A stretch of 30,377 nucleotides of DNA from a virus. Position 1 is the stretch's first letter; the number at the start of each line of letters is the position of its first letter. A program made the translations under genes and the position numbers. The notes under the pieces were generated by a model. The model was not told where the DNA came from and did no database searches. It worked only from the letters and a program-made list of their open reading frames with translations. The stretch spans positions 1 through 30,377 of the IMG/VR virus record IMGVR_UViG_3300009422_000029. One strand, written 5' to 3'. This document shows positions 14,447 through 24,235 of this stretch, one piece after another.

Positions 14447-17400
14447 ATGCCAGAATTTATTCATAACTTTACTAAGGGGAAGATGAATCATGATCTCGAT
14501 GAGAGAATGGTTCCAAACGGTCAATACAGAGATGCTTTGAACGTTACCGTGTCAACTTCTGAATCTAGCAATGTTGGTGCTTTACAAAATTTAAAAGGTA
14601 ACACCGAGCTAAAAGGCAACCCTTCCTCTACTGGTGATTGGTCATCTAATTACATAAGCAATTTATACAACCCTATATGTATTGGCTCAATAAGACACGA
14701 GCCTACAGAGTGTATATATTGGTTTATAGCTACTGATGCAGATTCTGGAAAAAACGCTCTCAGTATAATAGCTGAGTTTGATCAAAAAACAGGTGACGTA
14801 ACACCAGTTTTAGTAGACACTGAAAATATATTAAAATTTAGCAAAGACTATTTAATTACAGGTATAAATATAATAGACGATCTATTATTCTTCACAGACA
14901 ATAATACAGAACCTAAAAAAATAAACATTAAAAAGTTTAAAGCAGGATCTGTAAATTTTGTTACCCACACGTTAATTCCAACGTACTACAAATCAAGTAA
15001 AACATACTCAACACCTTTAACTTCATCTTTCTCAGAGCAAGATGTTACTGTTATAAAAAAATCTCCATTGAGCGCGCCTTACTTAGGGATGTCAACAACT
15101 ATAGTTGGCGGACCAGGTACGGGTATAACACCTGTGTCAACTACTTTTTCTGCTAACAACTACTATAACTTTACTTACATACAAGAAGCAGAAACAGCTA
15201 ATGACGCAGCGGTTTACGCTCCATTACCTACGTATGGTGAGTGGTATGAAGACTCTTTATTAGATACACCAACGTACGCTGCTAACATGGCTAGCGTTAA
15301 TATAATAGTTTCAGAATCTCCTACTGGTTGGACAATAGGTGATACTATAATTTTAACGGGTAGTGCTATAGACGACTACAATAATGTTGACGAATACACT
15401 ATAAGACTAACGGTAGTTACAGTAAACAATCAAAGTATTACATGTCAAATACAGTCTATACCTTCTAAAATAAACAGATTTGGAGAAACTGGGACAGATT
15501 TAATAGTTTGGGATGCTTTACTAGAAGAAAAAGATCCTATGTTTGAATTTGATTTTCCTAGGTTTGCTTACAGATGGAAGTATGAAAACGGAGAATACTC
15601 TTGCTTTTCACCATTTTCAGGTCCAGCTTTTTTAGGTGACGATTTTGAATACCTATCATCAGATGGTTATAATGAGGGAATGATCAATAATTTAAGAGAT
15701 CTTAATATAGGTACAACAAGCGTTCCTTTAGATTGGGGTAGCCATGAAGTTGTTGAATTAGATGTGTTATACAAAAAAGCAACATCAAACAATATATATG
15801 TAGTTGACACTTTAAAAGATAGAAACGTTACAACTTTAAATATAAAAAGCGAACTTATAGGCGCTGTTGTAGAATCTAATCAATTATTAAGACCATGGGA
15901 TAATGTTCCTAGAAAAGCTAAGGCTCAAGAGGTTACAGCAAACAGATTAATATTTGCAAACTATTTACAGAATTTTACACCTCCTGAAGTTGTAGTTAAT
16001 TTAAGAGTTACAACAAGTGTTCATCAGGCGAATATAAATAGTATATCCGATGACCCAGAAGAAAATCCTTATAAAGATAATCCTATTGCTTCAATAAAGT
16101 CAATAAGAAATTATCAATTAGGTATTGTTTTTCAAGATGCCTACGGTAGACAAACACCTGTGTTTACTAGCCCAACAGCTACGGTTAAACTAGACAAAGA
16201 TAGTTCTAACGGAATAAATAAATTTATCGGAGAGGTACCACCTATCACAACGGCTATACCTGACTGGGTAACTCATTACAAATATTTCATTAAAGATATA
16301 TCTAACGAATACTATAATCTAGCTTTAGATAGATTTTACTTTGGCGAAGACGGAAACGTTTGGTTGAGTTTTCCTTCTTCTGAGGTAAGCAAAGTACAAA
16401 TAGACAGTTACTTAATACTTAAAAAGCAGCACGATGTTAGTAAGCCTTCAATTGGGCCTTGTAGATATAAAGTATTAGACGTTCAGTCTCAAGCACCAGA
16501 ATTTATAGCTAGATCTAAGAAGATTATAGCATCTGCTGATGTTACTGTATTAAATGGATTTAAGGTTGGTTTTAGTAAGATAAATTTTAACGGTCCTTCT
16601 GCTGATGAAAACAATCAATTTAAAATCTCTTTTAACGGTGATAGTTTTTTAACTATATCAGATGGCACAAATACAACAGATATAATTGGTGTTAAGTTTG
16701 GTGGCCCAACTGGTTCTGGTGATGAGTACGAAATAAATTTAGACGATATTCTAGACTCTACAGCTTCTTGGATGGGAACTGCTGGGCTTGATTCTGGAGA
16801 CAGCGTAAAAATAAACGTATATAAAAACGAAGAAGAAAGACTACCTGAATTTGAAGGTAGGTTTTTTGTTAAAATAAATAGAGATACAGATTTTGAGGTT
16901 AACATTGTAAAACCTTTTGCATCATTAAATAAAAGATACGGTATAGTTAGTAACTTGCTAATGCAAAGTACTCCAGGCACTGCAGCCAGCGTTAAGCAAA
17001 GTACTAATACTTGTCGAACTAGCGGTGATAGAGGAAGATGGGGTATTAAATTTACCGACGACGCCGAGCAACAAGGCGCAACGTGTGGTCAAGGTAATTA
17101 CAAATGTAATGGCTTAGAGACTGGAGGAAATGGTTCGCACTGGTATAATGAAGATAAGCAATGGACAGGGCAACCAGCTAATTCAAATAGCGAGCTATTT
17201 GGTAGCGTGTATTACGCGGGTGCTAAAACAGGTAGAAGTTTTATAGGTATAAGCTACGTCGGTGGTGGAGGATTTGATTCTGCTGGGCCAAGAGGTGGAG
17301 GTTTATACGGTGATTTTATGTCAAAAGCAGCTAACGCCGGTGCGTTAATAAGAGTGATAATGAGTGATGGCTCAACCACTAAACCCTATGAGATAAAAAA

Positions 17401-19996
17401 CATATACCGCATGTTTGGTAAAAGAGGTAAAAAGAAAGGCGGTTACGTAGGAAGCAAATGCTATAGTGTTCAAGCTGGGATAGGTTGTAATAGCGCTAAC
17501 AGACTTGCTATAGAATTAGAAACACCTATATCTGAGGACTTTGTTGGTAACGGTGGCCTTTTAGCGTTGAGTTACATACAAGGTTTTGAAATAGTAGAAG
17601 AAGTAATAAGCGATGACAATAAAATACTATCATCTACTAATCCTGCTGTTTTTGAAACAGAACCTAAAGAAGCTGTTGATATAGATATATATTACGAAGC
17701 TAGTAACGCGATTGCTATTGCAAACATAAATACACAGTCTACTTTATTAAACTATTTTAATTGTTACTCTTTTGGTAACGGTGTTGAGTCTGATAGAATA
17801 AGAGATGATTTTAACGCGCCTAAGATTGGCAAAGGTGTAAAAGTGTCTACTATATTAGATGAACCATACATGGAGGAAAGAAGATCTAATGGTCTTATAT
17901 TTTCTCAAATATACAACTCAACATCTGGTATTAATAGATTAAACCAATTTATACAAGCTGAACCTATAACTAAAGATGTTAATCCAGAGTATGGTTCAAT
18001 ACAGAAACTGCACTCTAGAAACACTAACTTAGTTACATTGTGTGAAGATAAGTGTTTAAGTATATTAGCCAACAAAGACGCTCTATTTAACGCTGACGGC
18101 AGTGCTAATATAACTTCTAACAAAGCTGTGTTAGGGCAAGCGCAAGCATACGCTGGTGAATTTGGTATTAGCAAAAACCCAGAATCTTTTGCTGCTTATG
18201 GCTTTAGAAGTTATTTTTCAGACAAAAACAGAGGAGCTATAATTAGATTATCGCAAGATGGTATAACTAACATAGCTTTAAAAGGCATGACTGATTTCTT
18301 TGCAGACAACTTACCTAGCTGTGTAAAAATAATAGGTAGTTATAATGATGATAAAGAAAACTATAATATAACTTTAGACAACTTAACACAAGAGTGGCAA
18401 GATAAGTTTTCTAAAACACCAAAAGATAGAACACATTGTGAGGTACCTAATGACGAGTCAGATGATATAGAAACAACTACAGTTTCATTCAAAGAAACGG
18501 TTGGTGGTTGGACTAGTAGAAAATCATACTACTCTAAAGCAGGTTCTATATTCTATCCTCTAGAAAGTGGTGTATCTTTAAACGATAAGTACTACACTTT
18601 TAATACAGGCTTGATATGGGAACATGCTTCTAACAGTGTGCACAATAATTTCTACGGTGATCAATACGATAGCTCTGTTAATGTTATAATTAATGATGTA
18701 ACAGAATCTATAAAAGGTTTTAAAACTTTAAACTACTCTGGTTCTGATTCAAGAAAATACACTTACGGAACTACGTCTGGCTTAAGTGGTTTAAGCATAG
18801 CTCAAGTTATTGATCAACAAATAACTCCTTCTATAATAAACAGTGAAACTTTTACGCCAGGTTGGTATACTAATTATATTAACACTGACATGGAAGAAGG
18901 TCAGATAAAAGAGTTTGTTAAGAAAGAAAATAAATATTTTAACAAAATAAAAGGTTTAACAACTTATTACAACGACAATTGTGATAACAATATAGACTCT
19001 AGTGCTTTTCCAACACAAGGTTTAGGTAACGCTGTTATCAGTGGTGGCGCAACAACTGACTATAGTTTAACTGTCAATATTAGCACTGCTTGTAGCACTG
19101 GAGGAGATTTAGTACCTGATACTACTAAAAAGTTTTGGTATAACTGGAGTTGTAACTCAAGTGGTGGAGGTGTAACTACTGACATTAGACAGGTAACATC
19201 AGATCAATTAGTTAAATGTGCTATAGAGGATTTCTATAATCAATTTCCTAATGGAGACACAAGTGTTGTGAAAAATTACATAGATTTTAAGTTCTTTGCT
19301 AGTCAAGGGGTTAATGTTAATACTACTTTATTTGATGAAAATAATGAGCAATCAGCTTACACTGGAAGATTTTTATACATAGATCCAGCAAGCACGCCTA
19401 GTAACGATGCTTTAAACGCTAACGTTTCTGGCACAAGCGTACCTAACACTTACTACATAATAACAGTTACTAACGGAACTATATCTGCAAAAACTCAATA
19501 TAACACTTTATCTGGATGTGGTACTGTATCACCTAAGACTAAATTTCAAGCGTTTTTAGGCTGGTTCAAAAGCATTGCTGGACAAGGTAGTTACTTTATA
19601 AATATAAGAACCGTTGGAGGAGCAATATCAAACCCAGCCTCAAGAGCAGCTGCGATGAAGTCAGCTATAGTAAGTTGGTTAAACAGCAACGCTATAACTA
19701 AAATACCAACAAACCAACTAGGTAGATATACAGATCAATATACTTATAACGCTGGTCAAGGAATAGTTGTTGGCGCTACTTTGTTTGGCGATGGCGGTAC
19801 TACTTTATCACCAGCTAATGGTATATTAATATACAGAAGCGATCAAACGTACAACGGAACGAACTATAGTGACGCTAGCGTCTGTACTCCTTGTTTAAAA
19901 ACAAACGCTGGCTGGGCTGCTTTACCCGCTACGTACAAATTTGTGACATATCAAAATAGTGTAATAACTCAAATAACTAACATGAACACATTATAA
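14447..19996 (+). CDS. Giant tail stabilisation / muzzle-like protein
   Basis: An 1849-residue, beta-rich protein. Its start, MPEFIHNFTKGKMNHDLDER followed by MVPNGQYRDALNVTVSTSES, is the hallmark of tail stabilisation (P22 gp10-type) proteins of crAss-like and marine podoviruses. In crAss-like phages I believe the corresponding protein forms the tail 'muzzle'. Residues 1-700 carry propeller-like strand repeats (IYWFIATDADSG, LLFFTDNNTEPKKI). An insertion at about 850-1015 is unusual: it is rich in Gly and contains Cys (C856, C1005, C1014), with a basic patch GKRGKKKGG. The C-terminal third is Ser/Thr/Asn-rich, like an adhesive appendage. It probably closes the portal channel and forms the tail tip. 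The next gene overlaps by one base. It is long for the family as I remember it, suggesting added domains. Confidence 0.78.
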   Translation: MPEFIHNFTKGKMNHDLDERMVPNGQYRDALNVTVSTSESSNVGALQNLKGNTELKGNPSSTGDWSSNYISNLYNPICIGSIRHEPTECIYWFIATDADSGKNALSIIAEFDQKTGDVTPVLVDTENILKFSKDYLITGINIIDDLLFFTDNNTEPKKINIKKFKAGSVNFVTHTLIPTYYKSSKTYSTPLTSSFSEQDVTVIKKSPLSAPYLGMSTTIVGGPGTGITPVSTTFSANNYYNFTYIQEAETANDAAVYAPLPTYGEWYEDSLLDTPTYAANMASVNIIVSESPTGWTIGDTIILTGSAIDDYNNVDEYTIRLTVVTVNNQSITCQIQSIPSKINRFGETGTDLIVWDALLEEKDPMFEFDFPRFAYRWKYENGEYSCFSPFSGPAFLGDDFEYLSSDGYNEGMINNLRDLNIGTTSVPLDWGSHEVVELDVLYKKATSNNIYVVDTLKDRNVTTLNIKSELIGAVVESNQLLRPWDNVPRKAKAQEVTANRLIFANYLQNFTPPEVVVNLRVTTSVHQANINSISDDPEENPYKDNPIASIKSIRNYQLGIVFQDAYGRQTPVFTSPTATVKLDKDSSNGINKFIGEVPPITTAIPDWVTHYKYFIKDISNEYYNLALDRFYFGEDGNVWLSFPSSEVSKVQIDSYLILKKQHDVSKPSIGPCRYKVLDVQSQAPEFIARSKKIIASADVTVLNGFKVGFSKINFNGPSADENNQFKISFNGDSFLTISDGTNTTDIIGVKFGGPTGSGDEYEINLDDILDSTASWMGTAGLDSGDSVKINVYKNEEERLPEFEGRFFVKINRDTDFEVNIVKPFASLNKRYGIVSNLLMQSTPGTAASVKQSTNTCRTSGDRGRWGIKFTDDAEQQGATCGQGNYKCNGLETGGNGSHWYNEDKQWTGQPANSNSELFGSVYYAGAKTGRSFIGISYVGGGGFDSAGPRGGGLYGDFMSKAANAGALIRVIMSDGSTTKPYEIKNIYRMFGKRGKKKGGYVGSKCYSVQAGIGCNSANRLAIELETPISEDFVGNGGLLALSYIQGFEIVEEVISDDNKILSSTNPAVFETEPKEAVDIDIYYEASNAIAIANINTQSTLLNYFNCYSFGNGVESDRIRDDFNAPKIGKGVKVSTILDEPYMEERRSNGLIFSQIYNSTSGINRLNQFIQAEPITKDVNPEYGSIQKLHSRNTNLVTLCEDKCLSILANKDALFNADGSANITSNKAVLGQAQAYAGEFGISKNPESFAAYGFRSYFSDKNRGAIIRLSQDGITNIALKGMTDFFADNLPSCVKIIGSYNDDKENYNITLDNLTQEWQDKFSKTPKDRTHCEVPNDESDDIETTTVSFKETVGGWTSRKSYYSKAGSIFYPLESGVSLNDKYYTFNTGLIWEHASNSVHNNFYGDQYDSSVNVIINDVTESIKGFKTLNYSGSDSRKYTYGTTSGLSGLSIAQVIDQQITPSIINSETFTPGWYTNYINTDMEEGQIKEFVKKENKYFNKIKGLTTYYNDNCDNNIDSSAFPTQGLGNAVISGGATTDYSLTVNISTACSTGGDLVPDTTKKFWYNWSCNSSGGGVTTDIRQVTSDQLVKCAIEDFYNQFPNGDTSVVKNYIDFKFFASQGVNVNTTLFDENNEQSAYTGRFLYIDPASTPSNDALNANVSGTSVPNTYYIITVTNGTISAKTQYNTLSGCGTVSPKTKFQAFLGWFKSIAGQGSYFINIRTVGGAISNPASRAAAMKSAIVSWLNSNAITKIPTNQLGRYTDQYTYNAGQGIVVGATLFGDGGTTLSPANGILIYRSDQTYNGTNYSDASVCTPCLKTNAGWAALPATYKFVTYQNSVITQITNMNTL

Positions 19997-22029
19997 TGGC
20001 TACACAAACTCATAATAATTATACTATAACAAACGTAACTTATTCTGTTACAGGTGGAGCAAACGTGTTTGCAAGTTTTCAAACAGCAGTACTAACTATA
20101 ACTCCAGACTTAGGTTACGTAGTTAATGCAGAGGATTTTGCTTGGATCAATACTACTTTAGCAAATATAGCTACAGTTGTTTTTACTCAAAGCGGAGTTA
20201 ACGTGACTTGCACTGTAACGTTTGATAATCCTTTTGCAATGCCTTCAGCTAATACTGTTAAAAGCTTATGTATAAGTGGATCTGCTGTTAAGCAAAGGCT
20301 AACAGTAGAAGGTTCTTTTAAAGTTACTGGAGTTAGTACAAACATGTCTATAGTAGCTGATAGTCCAGTTCCTGAAGAAATAAGTTTTTCTGCATTTGGA
20401 CTACAAGGGCAAGAGGTATTACTTTTAGAAAAAACATATACTGTTTCTTCTGGTTATAAGTTTGAAACAGATTTCAATGTAGTAAGTACAAATGACTTAG
20501 ATTACTACAATATAATTTACACTAAAACACTAGATGCTTCAGGTAACTTAACAAGTATAAACATAAAAATTTATTACACTTTTCCTAACGTTAGTGTATA
20601 CAACAATAATCTTTCGTTGGCTATTCCTGTTAAAGTTTTAATATTTGTACCTCTAGTAAAAATAAATAACTATAGAGTTGATAACTCTTTAGCTCCTTAC
20701 TCTGGCGCTTCAAGAGTTCTTAGAGTATATGGAGCCGCTGGTGCTAGTTTCACAGTTGCTTCTAGTAATGGTCAAATACTTTATTACGCTGCATCTATAA
20801 GCGCTGTGGGTGTTATAACATATTATGCCACCACGCCTACTTTAACAATACCAGCTGCAGGTTACTTTGATATAAACATAGATATACCAGTTGTTACAAG
20901 TAACGCTACTTACGCTTTTACTATAGGTGGTGGAAATCTAGTAAATCCTTTTCCTTTAGCTAATCCTTTTTACATATATCAAAAAACAGATACCGTATTA
21001 ACGTTTACAGCTACTGGATCAGGTATGACTATAGCTAATTTAGCTGGCGCGGTTAACCAATTGAAAACGTATCCAGCAAATAGTGTACCTACTGTTGGTT
21101 CTTCTGCTTATACTGTTGGTTGGACTTGGACTGTTTCTGCAGCTAACGGTAATGATTTAAGTATAGATGCAGTGCCAGACGTTTCGGCCTGGTCTAACAC
21201 TGCGGTTATTCAAGCAGCCACATCTTCTGCTATAAATAATGCTAATGTTATACCCGTTGTATCAGCTACAGGTATAGCAACAGGTATGAGAGTTGCAGGT
21301 TTTGGCGTGCCAATTGGCGCAACATACGTAGTGACTGGTGTTAGCGGTACTAATATAACTGTTAGTGGCGGTAATTTAACTTTAATAAGTGGTGCTGGTT
21401 TACAATTCACAACCTCTGGTGGAAGCGAAGTTAGTCTTGGATATGAAGTTACTCTTAATGAGTCTTCAACAATTGCCTCTGTTACCACGATTGGCTCTGT
21501 CGATAAGTATGGAGACGAAAACAAAACTTTTAATTTAGATCTTGCTCAAGTTTTAACTATATCTGGAACCTCAAACGAATGTAGAAGCTGGAATATAGCT
21601 GGCGCAGGGTCAGGAGTTTTCAATCAAGGTGGACTTTTACAGTATTATGACTGTGTAACTAAAAATACAAGAACAGTGTATCCAGTTAAAGGAGAAGCTG
21701 ACTTTGCAATCTGCGCTCTTCAAACACCTGTACCTGTTGTAAAAGGAGATGTTACTGCAACTTTAACTTCTACTGTTTGTAACGATGGGACCGACCAAGC
21801 GTGTTATCAGTACTCTGTGGTATACAATCCACTTGCAACCGTAAAAAATCCTTCTAAAACAGTTAAAGTTTCTTACATAGACTGTGCTACAAACGCTTTA
21901 GCTAGCATAACAATAGCTATTAGCTCAACCGCTACTACTTTCTGTGCTAATAGATTTGATCCAACAGTAGTTGATCCAACAGGTTCAACAACAATAACAA
22001 GAGCAGTTGATAGCGGAAACTGTCCATAA
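19996..22029 (+). CDS. Beta-rich tail/appendage protein with Cys-rich C-terminus
   Basis: A 677-residue protein, dominated by Thr, Val, Ser, Asn and Ala strands. The N-terminal 100 residues (TYSVTGGANVFASFQTAVLT, then ITPDLGYVVNAEDFAW) resemble an Ig-like or fibronectin-like sandwich. Residues 416-472 contain VIPVVSATGIATGMRVAGFG followed by VPIGATYVVTGVSGTNITVS, a strand-turn unit common in phage structural proteins. The last 150 residues hold eight cysteines. Two related units there (QYYDCVTKN and SYIDCATNA) suggest tandem disulphide-rich modules. No enzymatic motif is visible. The one-base overlap with the stabilisation gene points to an associated tail tip or appendage component. Receptor binding is possible but unproven. 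Confidence 0.7.
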   Translation: MATQTHNNYTITNVTYSVTGGANVFASFQTAVLTITPDLGYVVNAEDFAWINTTLANIATVVFTQSGVNVTCTVTFDNPFAMPSANTVKSLCISGSAVKQRLTVEGSFKVTGVSTNMSIVADSPVPEEISFSAFGLQGQEVLLLEKTYTVSSGYKFETDFNVVSTNDLDYYNIIYTKTLDASGNLTSINIKIYYTFPNVSVYNNNLSLAIPVKVLIFVPLVKINNYRVDNSLAPYSGASRVLRVYGAAGASFTVASSNGQILYYAASISAVGVITYYATTPTLTIPAAGYFDINIDIPVVTSNATYAFTIGGGNLVNPFPLANPFYIYQKTDTVLTFTATGSGMTIANLAGAVNQLKTYPANSVPTVGSSAYTVGWTWTVSAANGNDLSIDAVPDVSAWSNTAVIQAATSSAINNANVIPVVSATGIATGMRVAGFGVPIGATYVVTGVSGTNITVSGGNLTLISGAGLQFTTSGGSEVSLGYEVTLNESSTIASVTTIGSVDKYGDENKTFNLDLAQVLTISGTSNECRSWNIAGAGSGVFNQGGLLQYYDCVTKNTRTVYPVKGEADFAICALQTPVPVVKGDVTATLTSTVCNDGTDQACYQYSVVYNPLATVKNPSKTVKVSYIDCATNALASITIAISSTATTFCANRFDPTVVDPTGSTTITRAVDSGNCP

Positions 22030-22039
22030 AAATTAAAAT

Positions 22040-22381
22040 ATGCCTACACAAGCAATAACACTAACTTTCCCAACAGCAGTTAACGTGTCTTTACAAATTG
22101 GAGACACGTTGTATTACGCTGGAGCAAATGATACAGTAATAGAAATTGGTTTAGTTACGGCTATAGCTATTCAAGCCAACGGCACAGTTCTTGTGACAGC
22201 TCAAATAGACGTCACAACAGTTCCACCTGGAAACTCTAGTTATATATTCTTTACTAAAGAAGCTATAGGCAATACTTCTAATTTAAAAGGCTATTATGCG
22301 GAGGCTCAATTTAGAAACGACAAGACAACAGAGGTTGAATTATTTTCAGTTGGATCAGAAATATTTGAAAGTAGTAAATAA
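22040..22381 (+). CDS. Small structural protein (113 aa)
   Basis: A compact beta-rich protein. Residues 1-75 alternate hydrophobic strands (ITLTFPTAVNVSLQIGDTLY, VIEIGLVTAIAIQANGTVLV). Residues 76-113 hold NTSNLKGYYAEAQFRNDKTT followed by EVELFSVGSEIFESSK. An LKGYYAExxFxN...AELFSVGSE end is one I recognise from virion proteins of many marine phages, where it is annotated as structural without a fixed role. It lies between the tail appendage and the internal-protein genes, ten nt after the former. Small decoration, tail-tip or neck component are all plausible. Its start is preceded by AAAATTAAAAT, the usual leader type. Confidence 0.72.
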   Translation: MPTQAITLTFPTAVNVSLQIGDTLYYAGANDTVIEIGLVTAIAIQANGTVLVTAQIDVTTVPPGNSSYIFFTKEAIGNTSNLKGYYAEAQFRNDKTTEVELFSVGSEIFESSK

Positions 22382-22414
22382 CCTGTAATTATAATAAGAT
22401 AAACAATAAATAAA

Positions 22415-23065
22415 ATGGCACAAGGATTATACAAAAAATCACCACTAAAACAGATAGGAGGCGCAATGGCTCAAGGGCTAGGCGGGCTTATGGGTGTTGC
22501 TGGCGGGATTATCGGTAGTGGTAAAAGAAAAAAAGAGCAAAGAGCTGCTCAAGCAGAAATGTCTAGAAACAAAGCTAGATACGAAAACTTAGACACATCA
22601 AACTTAGCCGCTAATTTAGATAACGCTTATGAAGATCTTTCAGTAAACACTGGCGCTGCTGATTTTGCTAGAGAGCAAGCTCAACAAGGCCAAGCAAACG
22701 TAATGGGTAGTATGGGAGCCGCGGCTGGAGGTTCTGGAATAGCTGCTATGGCTCAGGCTTTAGCTGGTTCTAGTAATCAACAAGCTCAACAATCATCAGT
22801 TAGCATAGGTCAACAAGAATCTCAAAACCAAATGAAAGCTGCAGGTGGTAGAATGAGTCTTCAAAACGCTGAATTAGCTGGTGCTCAAGAATCTAGAGCT
22901 TCAGAAAAAGACAAAACAGAAACAATGCTTGGTATGTCTCAATCAAGACTTGGCGCTGCTAATGCTGCTAGAGACGCAGCCACAAACTCAATAACAGGTG
23001 GGGTTGGTCAAATAGCTGGGGCTACCGGTGATCTTATTGACTCTGGCGTAATAAACATAGACTAA
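22415..23065 (+). CDS. Internal virion (ejection) protein, 216 aa
   Basis: The N-terminus (residues 7-13, KKSPLKQ) is followed by a Gly-rich hydrophobic stretch at 15-35 (GGAMAQGLGGLMGVAGGIIG) that could enter a membrane. The rest is Ala/Gln/Ser-rich and helical: ENLDTSNLAANLDNAYEDLS, AAAGGSGIAAMAQALAGSSN and QQSSVSIGQQESQNQMKAAG. Proteins of this composition at this place are internal core or ejection proteins in podoviruses (compare the role of T7 gp14), and the SxxSxGQQES segment recurs in Bacteroidota phage relatives. I infer that it is packaged inside the capsid and moves into the host envelope with the DNA. It ends 1 nt before the next internal-protein gene. Confidence 0.72.
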   Translation: MAQGLYKKSPLKQIGGAMAQGLGGLMGVAGGIIGSGKRKKEQRAAQAEMSRNKARYENLDTSNLAANLDNAYEDLSVNTGAADFAREQAQQGQANVMGSMGAAAGGSGIAAMAQALAGSSNQQAQQSSVSIGQQESQNQMKAAGGRMSLQNAELAGAQESRASEKDKTETMLGMSQSRLGAANAARDAATNSITGGVGQIAGATGDLIDSGVINID

Positions 23066-23066
23066 C

Positions 23067-24218
23067 ATGGCGAATAAATCTTTAATACTAGGCGCAGGAC
23101 AAGCTGCAGGTACTTTTAACAACGCTCAGTCAGGTTTCAATGCAGGTATGGCCCAATCAGGCCCAACAGAAATAGCTATGATGTCTATGAGAGACGCAAT
23201 GTATAAAGCTAGACAAGATGAAGTAGAGCTTAAAAACTACGTTGGCAGTATGGAAACCATAGATGTGTCTAAGGTAGAAGAATCCATGCGTCCAGAAGTT
23301 AATCAATTCTTAATAAAAAACAGAAATGATTATGCTGCGGCTGCTAAAAAAGCTTCAGAGCTAGATGCTAGTGACCCTGGATACTTAGAAGCTGTTAATA
23401 AAATGAATTCAATAGACGCTGCTTTTAAAAACCTTAGCGCTAACATGGACGGCTTTAAAAACAAAAGAGACCAATACTACGAAGACGATAGAAACAACTC
23501 TATAAGCCAAGCCTCAAACCGTGAGTCTTTAGACGCTATGTTTAAAAACAGTGAATATGATATTGTAATAAACCCAACTGGAGGTTTTTCCATAGGTACT
23601 GGTGAAAATTATGTAGATTATTCAGAATTTGACAAAGACGGAGATTATAATTATTTTCTTGTAAACAACGAAGGTTTTAATAATATAATGACTCTTACTA
23701 ATAAGGCTCAAAATGGCGCTGCTAAAATAGAAGGTGGATTAGAAGACAACTATAGATATCAATTAAACCAAATGTTTAATACTATGGGCAGAGAAGATAT
23801 GGAGTCTATGGTTTATGACACTGTAATATCTGATGTTCCATTAAACATGGTTCGTGATGAAGATGGAAAATCTACAAACGGCTGGAATGATGATTTATTA
23901 TTAATGGAGAACGATTCGGAACTAAGAAAGTGGCTATCTGAAAATTATTTAAAAGGCTTAAAGCAAGTTGCTGCGGGATCTTATGCACAAAAAAGAGCTG
24001 AAGCTAATCGAAAAATAAGTGACGCGGCTAGAAGATCTAGAAAAATAGCAGAAGCTAAACAAGAAGTTGAAGAATCTTCAACATCAAATTTTGATTTATC
24101 AACACCCCAAGGTGAAGCAGCAGCAATTTTATACTTGCAGCAAAAGAACCAACTCGCAGCAGGTGGAGGAGGAGAAGATGTAACAGAAGAGGTAACTTTG
24201 CCAGTAGATCCAAAATAA
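23067..24218 (+). CDS. Second internal virion protein, 383 aa
   Basis: A mostly helical, charged protein between the two internal-protein genes. Residues 1-40 are small-residue-rich (LILGAGQAAGTFNNAQSGFN) and may pack against a membrane or the partner protein. Residues 40-160 are predicted helices (MSMRDAMYKARQDEVELKNY, FKNLSANMDGFKNKRDQYYE). A short beta segment follows near 175-190 (DIVINPTGGFSIGTGENYVD). Residues 305-345 are a basic helix (AQKRAEANRKISDAARRSRK). The tail is Glu- and Gly-rich. I do not know a named family, but order and composition fit the ejection-protein trio of podoviruses (compare T7 gp14, gp15, gp16). No catalytic motif is seen. Confidence 0.68.
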   Translation: MANKSLILGAGQAAGTFNNAQSGFNAGMAQSGPTEIAMMSMRDAMYKARQDEVELKNYVGSMETIDVSKVEESMRPEVNQFLIKNRNDYAAAAKKASELDASDPGYLEAVNKMNSIDAAFKNLSANMDGFKNKRDQYYEDDRNNSISQASNRESLDAMFKNSEYDIVINPTGGFSIGTGENYVDYSEFDKDGDYNYFLVNNEGFNNIMTLTNKAQNGAAKIEGGLEDNYRYQLNQMFNTMGREDMESMVYDTVISDVPLNMVRDEDGKSTNGWNDDLLLMENDSELRKWLSENYLKGLKQVAAGSYAQKRAEANRKISDAARRSRKIAEAKQEVEESSTSNFDLSTPQGEAAAILYLQQKNQLAAGGGGEDVTEEVTLPVDPK

Positions 24219-24235
24219 CAATAAAATATAAATAT

